This document shows, piece by piece, positions 8,753-18,399 of a DNA stretch of 64,000 bases (positions are counted from its first letter, which is position 1; each line of letters opens with the position of its first letter). The translations under genes and the position numbers were made by a program. The notes beneath the pieces were generated by a model. It was not told the origin of the DNA. It saw only the letters and a list, made by a program, of their open reading frames with translations, and searched no databases. Source of the DNA: Natronococcus sp. A-GB1 (lineage in GTDB: Archaea > Halobacteriota > Halobacteria > Halobacteriales > Natrialbaceae); NCBI RefSeq assembly GCF_029688845.1, contig NZ_JARUKW010000001.1, positions 62,001 through 126,000 of the forward strand, written 5' to 3'.

Positions 8753-10780
8753 ATGAATCCGATTTTCGAACCTACTGAAGATGGGATAGAAATCATCGAT
8801 ATGACCGAGCGGAGACGGTATCGACTCATCACTGACAACCAAGTCCGAACGAACGAGGTTGAGGTAACACCAACACCATACCCAGTCGACAACGCGGCTG
8901 AGATTATGACTGATTCGATTACACTTCCAACAAAAAGCGCAGTGTATGTTTACGATAGAACGGGATCGATGATCGCGGAGTCGGATCCGCATGGCAAAAC
9001 TGTTCTTCCACAAAACAAATATTCACTCGATATTTCTGGACCGGTGAAATTGTACGCGAACGTCGACAGCAGTGTCGAGATTGGTTTACACTCGAATCAG
9101 ACACATATCGACTTCGGGGATCCTACTGAGGTGGTTCTCGGTGCACGGTCATATCATACCCAGCCAGCAGGGTCGATCACAACAACGGTCGAGCCCGCGG
9201 ACGTAATGCAAGTCGTATCGGCGTTTGGCTCAGCACTCAAAACAACGAAGCCCGAACGCTCCTACCCGACGCTTCGTGGTCATCCCCCAACAATAGAAGT
9301 TGGTCAAAGGTTAGACATCCCTTTCCAGTTCGAGTCGCCGGATACAGGAATCAGCATCGAAGTACCGGCCGATCTCCAGTCGATATTCGTCGTTACGCCG
9401 CTTGCGTACTATCTCGGGGCAAAAGTCAAACATGGGTCCGTTCCGCGCCTGATAATGGATTCAGATCAATCGTTCCCCTTAGCTGGAAGCCGTGAGTTTG
9501 AATCTACTGTCGAACGACTGTTAAAGCAGACTCTCTTTCTGGATTCTCTCGTTAGAGTTGCCGGTCCCTCATCAAATCCTCTTCAGGAACGACACGAACT
9601 TAAGTCGGTGCTACCGTTCAATATGACGGAGGTATACAACCAGTCATCGACCGAGAGACTTCGGACGTATCTTGACGTTCCCTTTGAGATGATCGAATCG
9701 TACCTTCCGGACTGGCGTACATCTGTGCTGCAGCCGACCGAGGACAAGATTCCGTATCTCCCGTTTTTGGCTCAGGACCTGACAGTCGTCAAAACCCAAT
9801 CAGCCCAGTCCAGAGACACCGAAAACAACCCAGTAACAGGGAAGGTTCGAACGAACATGACCACATCTGCCGAAGTTCTGGATCAAAGCATCGAACAGCG
9901 TTGGACCGATGGACGACTCCCACAGATTACGGCCAAGGTACCACTTTCGGCGTTTTACAATGACATCAATAGAACGGTTCGAGCAGATCCAATCGAAATT
10001 CAGGTGGTATGTAACGACCCGGGAATGGGCGATGAACTCGTAGCCCTCTATAGTACATACGGCAGTCGCGAGGATCTTCCGTTCGAAGTCAGGACACATC
10101 GTGAACTTACGGTATCTGAATTAGCAGCACTTTTTGAACAAACAAGTGACTTTGTTCACTACATCGGCCACACGGAGAGAGAGGGGTTTAGATGTACTGA
10201 CGGACACCTAGACGCCTGGTCGCTTGAAACCGCCGGCATGGATGCATTTTTGCTCAATTCCTGCCAATCGTATGACCAGGGTGTAGCACTTCTTGAAAAG
10301 GGAAGCATCGGAGGGATCGTAACACTAGACGATATCGACAATATCGATGCGATACATACTGGAAGCACGATTGCTCAGCTACTGAATCAAGGCTTTCCAC
10401 TCTACGCAGCAGCTAATATCGTGCGTGAGGAGTGTACCGCTGGAGAAAGCTATCAAATCATCGGTAAGGGAGCTACGGCTGTCTCTCAGTCCAGAGCGGG
10501 TCTACCGATACGGTTTTCGATCTCCCGCGATGGAGAGTGTCATCAACTCCGCTTGAAGGTGTACACGAAGGGTACGTTCCAGATTGGTAGTACGTATCAA
10601 CCACATCTCAGTTCAACGGACGCCTACCATCTGATCCCGAAGGAGATCGGGCCTGTCCAAATCGTGAGGGCGGACCTCCCAAAGATCACCGATATGAGCG
10701 AGGCTGCTGTTCTTTTGGAGGATGGTATCAGGATGGGCGACGAGATCAAATTCAAAGAGATAGACCTATTCGATCGATAG
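8753..10780 (+). CDS. CHAT-domain (caspase-like) protein, paralog 2
   Basis: 675 aa from ATG 8753, chosen because MNPIFEPTEDGIEIID aligns with the start of paralog 1; the frame also opens 51 bases earlier. The predicted catalytic pair is His473 in FVHYIGH and Cys504 in FLLNSCQS, again 31 residues apart, followed by GGIVTLDDID and IAQLLNQGFPLYAA. The N-terminal ~340 residues align along their length with paralog 1 (SALKTTKPERSYPTLRGHPP, PLAYYLGAK). Its linker is shorter. Base composition is intermediate and even across the gene, unlike paralog 1. The pair looks like an old duplication that diverged while keeping the dyad, so both are probably active. Substrate unknown. Confidence 0.8.
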   Translation: MNPIFEPTEDGIEIIDMTERRRYRLITDNQVRTNEVEVTPTPYPVDNAAEIMTDSITLPTKSAVYVYDRTGSMIAESDPHGKTVLPQNKYSLDISGPVKLYANVDSSVEIGLHSNQTHIDFGDPTEVVLGARSYHTQPAGSITTTVEPADVMQVVSAFGSALKTTKPERSYPTLRGHPPTIEVGQRLDIPFQFESPDTGISIEVPADLQSIFVVTPLAYYLGAKVKHGSVPRLIMDSDQSFPLAGSREFESTVERLLKQTLFLDSLVRVAGPSSNPLQERHELKSVLPFNMTEVYNQSSTERLRTYLDVPFEMIESYLPDWRTSVLQPTEDKIPYLPFLAQDLTVVKTQSAQSRDTENNPVTGKVRTNMTTSAEVLDQSIEQRWTDGRLPQITAKVPLSAFYNDINRTVRADPIEIQVVCNDPGMGDELVALYSTYGSREDLPFEVRTHRELTVSELAALFEQTSDFVHYIGHTEREGFRCTDGHLDAWSLETAGMDAFLLNSCQSYDQGVALLEKGSIGGIVTLDDIDNIDAIHTGSTIAQLLNQGFPLYAAANIVREECTAGESYQIIGKGATAVSQSRAGLPIRFSISRDGECHQLRLKVYTKGTFQIGSTYQPHLSSTDAYHLIPKEIGPVQIVRADLPKITDMSEAAVLLEDGIRMGDEIKFKEIDLFDR

Positions 10781-10826
10781 TAGCGACTATGCAGATCTGC
10801 CTCGAAGATCGAAAAGTGAAAACGTC

Positions 10827-11435
10827 TTAGCGCGCGGCAGCCGCGACGCGTTCTTTCTCTTCTTTCTGGCTGATCGCGTACGTCTGCACGTCGTAGTTAG
10901 CTGCACCGACGAGCTGGTTCGCGATCGCTTCCGGAACCGACGTAGAGGTCTTGAACGAATCCTTGTAGACGCCCTCGGCGAGCATCATCAGCGCCTGGTC
11001 GACGCGACGCTGCGGTGCGACGTCGACCGCCTTCGGCACCGAGATCCCGCCGTACTTCAGTCGAACCGTCTCCTCGCGAGGCGCGGCGTTCTCGACGGCC
11101 GTCACGAGTACCTGCACCGGGTTCTCCTCGGTGCGCTCGTGGATGAGTTCGAACGCGTCGCGGACGAAGTTCAGGGACTGCTGTTTCTTGCCCGTGTTAT
11201 CCTCGGTCTGCATCAAGCGGTTGATGAAGCGTTCGACGATCGAGATCTGGGACTTCTTGAACTGCTTGCTGGCGTGACGGCCAGCGGTGTGGGCGACCGG
11301 CGTCACCTGAATGTAGCGCTCGGTCGAGGGATCGGCGTACTCGATCTCGCCCATCTCCCACGTTCCGAACAGCTTCGCGGAGACGTCAGCGTCGCCAGCG
11401 GGTGCGTCGGGATCGGGTTGGTCTTCTGCAGCCAT
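10827..11435 (-). CDS. rpsG: 30S ribosomal protein uS7
   Basis: 202 aa with the S7 core starting near residue 20 (KLFGTWEMGEIEYADPSTER), the RNA-binding segment KKSQISIVERFINRLMQ, and VEPRR-like VDVAPQRRVDQALMML in the expected place. The acidic N-terminal extension (DQPDPDAPAGDADV) is typical of halophilic archaea. It starts two bases after the rpsL stop and is surely co-transcribed with it. It nucleates folding of the 3' major domain of 16S rRNA. In most relatives aEF-2 follows; here the CHAT island does. Confidence 0.97.
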   Translation of the reverse strand: MAAEDQPDPDAPAGDADVSAKLFGTWEMGEIEYADPSTERYIQVTPVAHTAGRHASKQFKKSQISIVERFINRLMQTEDNTGKKQQSLNFVRDAFELIHERTEENPVQVLVTAVENAAPREETVRLKYGGISVPKAVDVAPQRRVDQALMMLAEGVYKDSFKTSTSVPEAIANQLVGAANYDVQTYAISQKEEKERVAAAAR

Positions 11436-11437
11436 CG

Positions 11438-11866
11438 TTATCGCACCGGTTTCTCTGCGTTTCCGCGAACCAGTTCGATGAGCGAGACGCCGTTGACCTT
11501 CTCGACCTTGTAGTTGACACCCGAGAGGTCACCCATCGCACGACCCTTCGCCCCGCCGATACCGGCGATGGTCACTTCGTCGTGTTCGTCGATGAACGAA
11601 ATTGCGCCGTCACCGGGACAGAACGCGGTGACCTGCTTGCCGTTCTTGATCAGCTGGACGCGAACACACTTTCGGATCGCCGAGTTGGGCTGTTTCGCTT
11701 CGATGCCGACCTTTTCGAGTACGATACCTCGAGCCTGAGGGGCCCCCTCGAGGGGGTCGGACTTCTCGCGAAGTCCACGGGCGCGGCGCGCGTAGTCCGA
11801 GTCGGACCACCGCTGGTTCTGGCGGTCCTTCTTGAGCTTGCGCGCGGCGTACTTGCCGTTTGCCAT
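11438..11866 (-). CDS. rpsL: 30S ribosomal protein uS12
   Basis: 142 aa from ATG 11866 ([20 protein letters not shown]). The decoding-centre loop [15 protein letters not shown] and the C-terminal signature [18 protein letters not shown] identify uS12. A start 33 bases upstream is possible in the frame but would overlap the promoter box and add residues absent from the family. The gene heads the rpsL-rpsG pair and probably has its own promoter in addition to read-through from the RNA polymerase operon. Confidence 0.97.
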   Translation of the reverse strand: MANGKYAARKLKKDRQNQRWSDSDYARRARGLREKSDPLEGAPQARGIVLEKVGIEAKQPNSAIRKCVRVQLIKNGKQVTAFCPGDGAISFIDEHDEVTIAGIGGAKGRAMGDLSGVNYKVEKVNGVSLIELVRGNAEKPVR

Positions 11867-11890
11867 GCTCGTCGCTATCGGTCGGAGACA

Positions 11891-11897
11891 CTTAAGC
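11891..11897 (-). promoter_or_regulatory. TATA-like box for rpsL-rpsG
   Basis: GCTTAAG on the minus strand lies 25-31 bases before the rpsL ATG at 11866, the usual distance for a leaderless haloarchaeal transcript. This suggests rpsL-rpsG can be transcribed independently of the rpo genes. Confidence 0.5.
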
Positions 11898-12002
11898 ATC
11901 CCTGTTTGGAGACGCGATTACGCCACGAGAACGCTCGATTGGGGGCAACGAAGGGATCTGAGGACGTTTCACCGGACGAGAAAACCTCTCGAAGAGTGGG
12001 AG

Positions 12003-12434
12003 CTAAAGCAGCTGGACGTCGTCGATGTCGAAGTGTCTGGCGGCGAGACGCCGAGCGGCGTCGATCGTGCGGCCGTCGGCACCGATCGCGACGCCTCGGT
12101 CCTCGTCAGCGACTTCGACGTAGGCGACGGTGTCGTCGTTTTCGCTGATCGTGACGTTGTAGACCACCGCCGGAGCGAGCGTGTTCGCGACGAACGTCTC
12201 GGAGTCGTCGGCGTTTTCGACGAGCCGGGCCGAGCTACCGACTTCCTCCTCGAAGCGACGGATGGTCCGACCACCGGGACCGATCGCATCGCCCATCCGA
12301 CCGCTTTCGACGACGAGGATCAACCGTTCCTCGCCGTCGTGTTCGTCGACGAGGCAGTCCTGGCCGGCGACATCCGTCACGTCCTCGAAACGGGCGAGGT
12401 ACTGGCGAGCGTCGTCGTCGAGGGTTACCGCCAT
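12003..12434 (-). CDS. nusA: Archaeal NusA-like factor (two KH domains)
   Basis: 143 aa, the short archaeal form lacking the bacterial N-terminal and S1 domains. Two KH motifs are visible: GRMGDAIGPGGRTIRRFEEE (GPGG loop) and DRGVAIGADGRTIDAARR (GADG loop). In archaea the gene nearly always follows rpoA2, as here (3-base gap). It is proposed to bind RNA and assist termination or elongation by the polymerase. The gene is separated from rpsL by 136 bases. Confidence 0.93.
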   Translation of the reverse strand: MAVTLDDDARQYLARFEDVTDVAGQDCLVDEHDGEERLILVVESGRMGDAIGPGGRTIRRFEEEVGSSARLVENADDSETFVANTLAPAVVYNVTISENDDTVAYVEVADEDRGVAIGADGRTIDAARRLAARHFDIDDVQLL

Positions 12435-12437
12435 CGA

Positions 12438-13637
12438 TCAGTCCGCCTGGCCACCGCCGCTGGAGGTTGTCGATCCCATTCGCAGATCGACGTCACCGGT
12501 ACCGAGCTTGATCGGCTTGCCGACGATGACGTTCTCCGTGACGCCGTCGAGGTCGTCGACCTCGCCGTGGATCGCGGCGTTGAGCAGGTGGTTGACCGTC
12601 ACCTCGAACGCCGCACGGGCCAATACCGAATCCTTCGAGCCCGAGATCCCGTGGCGACCGATCGATTCTATCTCGCCGCGGTTCGTCATCATGTCCGCGA
12701 CCAGCATCAGGTGTCGAACGTTCACGTCGTCGAGGCCCTGCTCGGCGAGCGTGTTGTTCGTCTCCTCGATGATCGCCTCACGGGCGGCCTCGATCCCGAG
12801 GTTGCGGTGGATCTCGTGGATGTTGTTACACGTCGAGCGGGAGGCGTCGACGCCCTCGATCTCGAGCGCGTCGCCAAAGGCCGACCCCTCGGTGTAGAGG
12901 ACGAACTCCTCGGTGCCGTCGTCGAGTTCCTCCCGCCGAATAACGACTCGAGAGATGTCCTCGATCCCCTTGAACGTAATCTCACGCAGCTCCTCGACGA
13001 GCTGGAGTAGATCACGGTAGGACGGTTCCTCGGGGCCGAACTCGATCTGGGTCCCCTGCTGGATCGCCTCGACGCCGAGGTTGTCCTGGATGATCTCGGC
13101 GACCTCCTCGGGCGTGATCATCCGCTCTTCGAGGGTGTCCTCGTTGAGCGAGATCTGAACCCGCATATCGGCGACGTTCGTCGAAACGTCACCCAGCGCG
13201 AGGATCTTCGTTGCCTCGATCTTCCAGACGACCTCGTGGGCCTTTTCTCGCTCGGTGGCGTACTCGTCCTCGAGATGGATCGTCATCATCGGCGTGTCCG
13301 GGGTCTTCCGGGCGTCGACCAGCTCGATCAGCCGGGGTAGTCCCTGCGTGACGTCGATTTCCGCGACGCCCGCGTAGTGGAACGTGTTCATCGTCAGCTG
13401 CGTTCCGGGTTCGCCGATCGACTGTGCGCTGACGGTGCCAACGGGATCGAGGGGGTCGACGCGCGTATCGAGGTACCGCGCCTCGACCGCTTTCGCGAGC
13501 TCGTCGGCGTCCTCGACGGTGGCGTCGCTCCGATTTTCGAGAGTCACGTAGACCTTGTCCTTGAGTCGTCGGGGAAGGTCGGTGTCCTCGACGACGGCGA
13601 CGGTGTCGTCGTCGACGGCGTAGTCGACCTCAGTCAT
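12438..13637 (-). CDS. rpoA2: DNA-directed RNA polymerase subunit A'' (Rpo1C)
   Basis: 399 aa, C-terminal part of the split largest subunit. It holds the trigger-loop/bridge region at residues ~71-90 ([20 protein letters not shown]), followed by [22 protein letters not shown], and the conserved [20 protein letters not shown] segment near the C-terminus. It overlaps the 3' end of rpoA1 by 8 bases, which points to coupled translation. No intein is present. Confidence 0.97.
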   Translation of the reverse strand: MTEVDYAVDDDTVAVVEDTDLPRRLKDKVYVTLENRSDATVEDADELAKAVEARYLDTRVDPLDPVGTVSAQSIGEPGTQLTMNTFHYAGVAEIDVTQGLPRLIELVDARKTPDTPMMTIHLEDEYATEREKAHEVVWKIEATKILALGDVSTNVADMRVQISLNEDTLEERMITPEEVAEIIQDNLGVEAIQQGTQIEFGPEEPSYRDLLQLVEELREITFKGIEDISRVVIRREELDDGTEEFVLYTEGSAFGDALEIEGVDASRSTCNNIHEIHRNLGIEAAREAIIEETNNTLAEQGLDDVNVRHLMLVADMMTNRGEIESIGRHGISGSKDSVLARAAFEVTVNHLLNAAIHGEVDDLDGVTENVIVGKPIKLGTGDVDLRMGSTTSSGGGQAD

Positions 13638-16557
13638 CGGAGGTCACCTCCGCTCCCTCGACGAGTCGGTCGTCAGCGTACTCCGAGAGGTTCGTCGGCT
13701 CAGTCTTGATGCCGAGGAAGTCTCGGCGTTCTGCGTCGGACTCGAACTCCGAGTCGAGCACCCGGTCTGCGATTCGCTCGACGTCGATGTCGTTGTCGTC
13801 GCCGGAAGAGACCTTGACCGGCGAGGTACCGTCCTCGCCGAACTCGAACTGGACGATCGTGTCCGAGGTGTCCCGGACAGTGCCGTCGTACTGCGCCTCG
13901 AGCTCGGAGAGGGCGTTGATCAGCCGCCGCTGGAGGTACCCCGACTTCGAGGTACGGACGGCGGTGTCGACCAGCCCCTCGCGACCACCCATTGCGTGGA
14001 AGAAGAACTCCCGCGGGGTGAGCCCGCTGGTGTAGGAGTTCTCGACGAAGCCGTGGGCCTCCGCGGAGAGGTCGTTTGGCTTGTAGTGGCTCAGGGTACG
14101 GTCCTCGTAGCCGCGGTTGATCCGCTCGCCCCGAACCGCCTGTTGACCGACGCAGCCGGCCATCTGGGTCAGGTTGAGCATAGAGCCACGGGCGCCGGAT
14201 TCGGCCATGACGACGGCCGGGTTCTCGTCGGTGAAGTGTTCGTCGGCGATGTTCCCGGCGTTGTCACGCGCACGCGAGAGCGTCTGCATGATCTTCATCT
14301 CGAGCGTTTCGTCGATCGTTCGGCCGGGCAGACTTTCGAGTTCGCCCCGCTCGTAGGCCTCGATGAGCTCCTCGACGCGGTCGTTGGCGTCATCGATCGT
14401 CTCGTCGATCCGGGCCTGGGCCTCCTCCGGGATCGTCTCATCGTCGATCCCGATCGAGAACCCGAAGTGCATGATCGCCCGCATCGCGAGCGTCGAGACC
14501 TCGTTGATGAAGATCCGGGCGCGGGTGTTGCCGTAGACCTTCGTGATCGTGTCGACGATCTCGCCGCCGAACTCGCCGACCTCGTCCTCGGCGATCGTCC
14601 CTTCGATCAGCTGGCCGTTCTCGACGACGACGTCGTCGCCGACAGTACCGGTGAACTCGAGGTCGAGATCGTCGGGTAGAAGCTCCGAAAAGACGTCGTA
14701 CCCGGTCCAGAACGGCTCTTCCTCGTCGTCGATACCGCTGGGTTCGGGCAGTTCGTCGATCCGGGTCGCACGAAGCAGGTCCAGCGCCTGGGTCTCGTTG
14801 AATCGAGGGTTGTCGTGGGTCAGCAGGTACATCCCCGAGATGTGGTCCTGGATCGCGCCGATAATGTTCTCGCCGAATCGGGGCGAGAGGATCTGTTCTT
14901 GAACGCGCATGAGGACGCGCGCCTCCGCGCGGGCCTCCTCGTTTTGTAGCGCGTGCATGTTCATCTCGTCGCCGTCGAAGTCGGCGTTGTACGGGGGACA
15001 GACGACGGTGTTGAGTCTGAAGGTCTTGTACGGCATGACCACGACCTCGTGGGCCATGATCGACATCCGGTGCAGCGACGGCTGGCGGTTGAAGATGACG
15101 ATGTCGCCGTCGACGAGGTGGCGGTTGACCTCCCAGCCGGCGTCGACCTTCTCGGCGAGCTGTTCGCAGTTCTTCTCGGTCACCTTCAGTCGGCGACCGT
15201 CAGGACGCCGAACGTAGTTGGCGCCGGGGTGGGCCTCCGGGCCGTTCGAGACGTATCGACGGGCTTCATCGACGTTGCGATCGGTGACGTTCATCGTCTG
15301 GGTCATCTCGCTTGCGACGCGGTCGGGAACGCCGACCTCGTTCAGTGAGAGGGTCGGGTCCGGCGAGATGACGGTTCGGGCCGAGAAGTTCACACGTTTC
15401 CCGGACAGCGATCCCCGGAACCGACCCTCCTTGCCCTTGAGTCGCTGGGAGAGGGTCTTGAGCGGCCGGCCGGAACGGTGTCGGGCCGGCGGCGTCCCCG
15501 AGATCTCGTTGTCCATGAAGGTGGTGACGTGGTACTGAAGCAGCTCCCAGAGGTCCTCGATGATCAGCTGGGGAGCCCCGGCCTCGCGGTTCTCCATGAA
15601 CCGCTGGTTGATCCGGATGATGTCGACCAGCTTGTGGGTGAGGTCGTCCTCGCTACGCTGGCCGTTATCGAGCGTGATCGACGGCCGCGCGGTTACGGGC
15701 GGTACGGGGAGGACGGTCAGGATCATCCACTCGGGACGTGATCGTTCCGGATTGATGCCGAGCACCTCCATGTCCTCGTCCGGGATGGCCTCGAACCAGT
15801 CCCGGATGTCGCTTGGCATCAGCTTGTTCGTGTCCTCCTCCGTGAGGTCGATGTCCAGGGCCTTCTCGATGGCCTTGCGCTGACTCTCGCGCGGTCGGAA
15901 CGAGCCTGAGAGGATCTCATTGATCCGGCCGATGTCGATCTCGGTCTTTTCGGCGAGTTCGTCCGGCGTCGTTCGCTCGACGCCGGCTTCCTCGTCGCCC
16001 TGCATCGCGCCGGCGATGCGCTGGGAGTACTCGCTCGTGAGCACCTGCTGGACCTCGTAATAGGTTGTGGGCTTCTCGTGGTCGATGTCGTACTGGACCT
16101 CGCCGCAGTGTGGACAGCGATCCTTCTTGCGGGCCTGCCGGATCGCCGCCTTCGTAACGTCGTTCAGGTCGCGGCCGAGCTTTCGTGACTCGTCGATCTG
16201 GTCGTAGAACTCGCCGCGCTCGTCCTCGGTCAGCAGGAGCCGCGAGCATTCCCGGCAGGTCCCACGGAGGAGTCGACGGATGAGCTTCGTGAAACCGACG
16301 TGGATGACGGGTGCGGCCAGTTCGATGTGACCGAAGTGACCGTTACACGATCCCGAGTGTTTGCCACAGGTCTTGCACTCGAGTCCGGGGTCGATGACGC
16401 CGAGTCGGGGATCCATCAGCCCCATGTCGATGGGGAAGCCGTCGTCGTCGTAGGTGTCGGCCGTGATGATCTTCGTCGCGCTCATCTCGCGGTACTCCTC
16501 GGGCTCCATGAGCCCGAAGTTAATCGATCCGATATCTTTTGGTGTGCTGTTTTGCAT
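13630..16557 (-). CDS. rpoA1: DNA-directed RNA polymerase subunit A' (Rpo1N)
   Basis: 975 aa, N-terminal part of the split largest subunit. The clamp zinc site is [14 protein letters not shown] (Cys61, Cys64, Cys71, His74); a second Cys pair set appears at CRECS (101-104) and CPHCG (148-151). The catalytic [12 protein letters not shown] motif has Asp526, Asp528 and Asp530 for Mg2+. The length is typical for haloarchaea, which carry acidic insertions; here one is around residues 620-680. It follows rpoB1 by 6 bases. No intein is seen at the usual site. Confidence 0.98.
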   Translation of the reverse strand: MQNSTPKDIGSINFGLMEPEEYREMSATKIITADTYDDDGFPIDMGLMDPRLGVIDPGLECKTCGKHSGSCNGHFGHIELAAPVIHVGFTKLIRRLLRGTCRECSRLLLTEDERGEFYDQIDESRKLGRDLNDVTKAAIRQARKKDRCPHCGEVQYDIDHEKPTTYYEVQQVLTSEYSQRIAGAMQGDEEAGVERTTPDELAEKTEIDIGRINEILSGSFRPRESQRKAIEKALDIDLTEEDTNKLMPSDIRDWFEAIPDEDMEVLGINPERSRPEWMILTVLPVPPVTARPSITLDNGQRSEDDLTHKLVDIIRINQRFMENREAGAPQLIIEDLWELLQYHVTTFMDNEISGTPPARHRSGRPLKTLSQRLKGKEGRFRGSLSGKRVNFSARTVISPDPTLSLNEVGVPDRVASEMTQTMNVTDRNVDEARRYVSNGPEAHPGANYVRRPDGRRLKVTEKNCEQLAEKVDAGWEVNRHLVDGDIVIFNRQPSLHRMSIMAHEVVVMPYKTFRLNTVVCPPYNADFDGDEMNMHALQNEEARAEARVLMRVQEQILSPRFGENIIGAIQDHISGMYLLTHDNPRFNETQALDLLRATRIDELPEPSGIDDEEEPFWTGYDVFSELLPDDLDLEFTGTVGDDVVVENGQLIEGTIAEDEVGEFGGEIVDTITKVYGNTRARIFINEVSTLAMRAIMHFGFSIGIDDETIPEEAQARIDETIDDANDRVEELIEAYERGELESLPGRTIDETLEMKIMQTLSRARDNAGNIADEHFTDENPAVVMAESGARGSMLNLTQMAGCVGQQAVRGERINRGYEDRTLSHYKPNDLSAEAHGFVENSYTSGLTPREFFFHAMGGREGLVDTAVRTSKSGYLQRRLINALSELEAQYDGTVRDTSDTIVQFEFGEDGTSPVKVSSGDDNDIDVERIADRVLDSEFESDAERRDFLGIKTEPTNLSEYADDRLVEGAEVTSDD

Positions 16558-16563
16558 GATGGG

Positions 16564-18393
16564 TTAGACGGCGTCCTCCAGTTCCAGTCGCGGCGCGATA
16601 CCCAGGGCCTTCATCTCGTCGAGGAGAAGCTTGAACGCGTAGCTCATCTCGATCTCGTGGATGTCCGTCTCCTCGTCGCAGTTCGGACAGTACACGCGGC
16701 GCTGTTCGACGTTCTCGACCGCGCTCATTCCGCACTGTCCGCAGATGTGGATGAACTCGCGGTCGGACTCGTCGAGCAGTCGCTCCTTCAGCGTCATCGC
16801 GGCGCCGTGGCCGATGAAGACGTCACGCTCCATCTCCCCGATACGAAGTCCACCCTCGCGGGCGCGCCCCTCGGTGGGCTGGCGGGTCAGCACCTGCACG
16901 GGACCGCGCGAGCGGGCGTGGAGCTTGTTCGAGACCATGTGGTAGAGCTTCTGGTAGAAGATGATCCCGACGAAGATCTCGGCTTCGATCTTCTCGCCGG
17001 AGATCCCGGAGTACATCGTCTCCTTGCCGGCGGAGTCGAACCCGTTTTGCTCGAGCCCCTCGCGGAGTTCGTCCTCGTCCTCGCCCAAAAACGGCGTCCC
17101 GTCGACGCGACGCCCCTCCATCGCGCCGAGTTTCCCGCCGATCATCTCGAGGATGTGACCGACCGTCATCCGCGACGGCAGGGCGTGGGGGTTCAGGACG
17201 AGGTCGGGCACGACGCCCTCCTCGGTAAACGGCATGTCTTCCTGCGGCGCGAGGTGGCCGACGACCCCCTTCTGGCCGTGGCGGCTCGCGAACTTGTCCC
17301 CGAGTTCGGGGATCCGCTCGTCGCGGACGGAGACCTTCGAGAGCTTCGAGCCGTCCTCGCCCTCCATCAGCGTGACGGTGTCGACGACGCCCGATTCGCC
17401 CGAGCGCATCGTTACCGACGTTTCGCGGCGCTTCTGTGGCGAGAGCCCGCCCATGTCGTCGGGCTCCTCGAGGAACCGCGGCGGACTCGTTTTCCCCAGT
17501 AGAACGGAGTTCTCGTCGACCTTCGTCTCGGGGTTGACGAGGCCGTCCTCGTCGAGGTGGGTGTAGGCTTCCTCGCCGCGGGCGCCGCGGACGTCCTGGC
17601 TCGGGATCTCGAAGCGGTCCTCCTGGCCGCCAGGGTAGCGTCGTTCCTCACCCTCGTACGTTCGGAAGAAATGCGAGCGGGCGAGTGCGCGCTCGACGCT
17701 CGCTTTGTTCATAACCAGCGCGTCCTCGATGTTGAACCCCTCGTAGCTCATGACGGCGACGACGAAGTTCTGGGCCGCGGGACGCTCGTCGAAGCCGATC
17801 TGCTCGGTCGTCTGGGTCTTGACCATCGAGAGCTGCGGGTAGTGCAGCAGGTGCTGGCGCGTGTCCGGTCGGATCCGGTAGTTCGCGCTCGGGAGTCCGA
17901 GCGACTGCTTGATCATCCCTGCACCCATCGTAATTCGGGGCGAGGCGTTGTGCTCGGGGTAGGGGATCATCCCCGCACCGATCCCGAAGATCAGCTGCGG
18001 GTCGATCTCGAGATGGGTGTGGTCCTCGTTGAGATCGTCCTCGTCGACGGCGACGTAGATGTCCTCTTCCTCCTCGGCGTCGATGAACTCGATGTAGCCG
18101 TGCTCGACGAGATCCTCGAACTCGAGGTCGCCGTCCTGGAGCGCCTCGAGTTCCTGGTCGGAGATTCGGGGCTCGCCGTCCTCGACGACCAACAGCGGTC
18201 GACGCGCGCGGCCGGCGTCGGCGTTGACGATCACTTCTCGGGTGCGATCCTTGACCGAGACGTTGACCATCTCGCTGACGTCGCCGATGCGTCGCGCTTC
18301 GCGGATCTGTTCGGCCAGTTCGTGCGGATCGGGATGGGTCCCCACCAGCGACCCGTTGACGTAGACTTTCGCTTCTCGTTGTTGGCTGCTCAT
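16564..18393 (-). CDS. rpoB1: DNA-directed RNA polymerase subunit B' (Rpo2C)
   Basis: 609 aa, C-terminal half of the split second subunit. Diagnostic segments are GYNIEDA-like [20 protein letters not shown], the nearly invariant [15 protein letters not shown], and the C-terminal zinc ribbon [12 protein letters not shown]...YCPNC. It begins 6 bases after the B'' stop codon, a normal spacing within the rpo operon. It forms the hybrid-binding and wall parts of the enzyme. Confidence 0.97.
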   Translation of the reverse strand: MSSQQREAKVYVNGSLVGTHPDPHELAEQIREARRIGDVSEMVNVSVKDRTREVIVNADAGRARRPLLVVEDGEPRISDQELEALQDGDLEFEDLVEHGYIEFIDAEEEEDIYVAVDEDDLNEDHTHLEIDPQLIFGIGAGMIPYPEHNASPRITMGAGMIKQSLGLPSANYRIRPDTRQHLLHYPQLSMVKTQTTEQIGFDERPAAQNFVVAVMSYEGFNIEDALVMNKASVERALARSHFFRTYEGEERRYPGGQEDRFEIPSQDVRGARGEEAYTHLDEDGLVNPETKVDENSVLLGKTSPPRFLEEPDDMGGLSPQKRRETSVTMRSGESGVVDTVTLMEGEDGSKLSKVSVRDERIPELGDKFASRHGQKGVVGHLAPQEDMPFTEEGVVPDLVLNPHALPSRMTVGHILEMIGGKLGAMEGRRVDGTPFLGEDEDELREGLEQNGFDSAGKETMYSGISGEKIEAEIFVGIIFYQKLYHMVSNKLHARSRGPVQVLTRQPTEGRAREGGLRIGEMERDVFIGHGAAMTLKERLLDESDREFIHICGQCGMSAVENVEQRRVYCPNCDEETDIHEIEMSYAFKLLLDEMKALGIAPRLELEDAV

Positions 18394-18399
18394 GATTGA

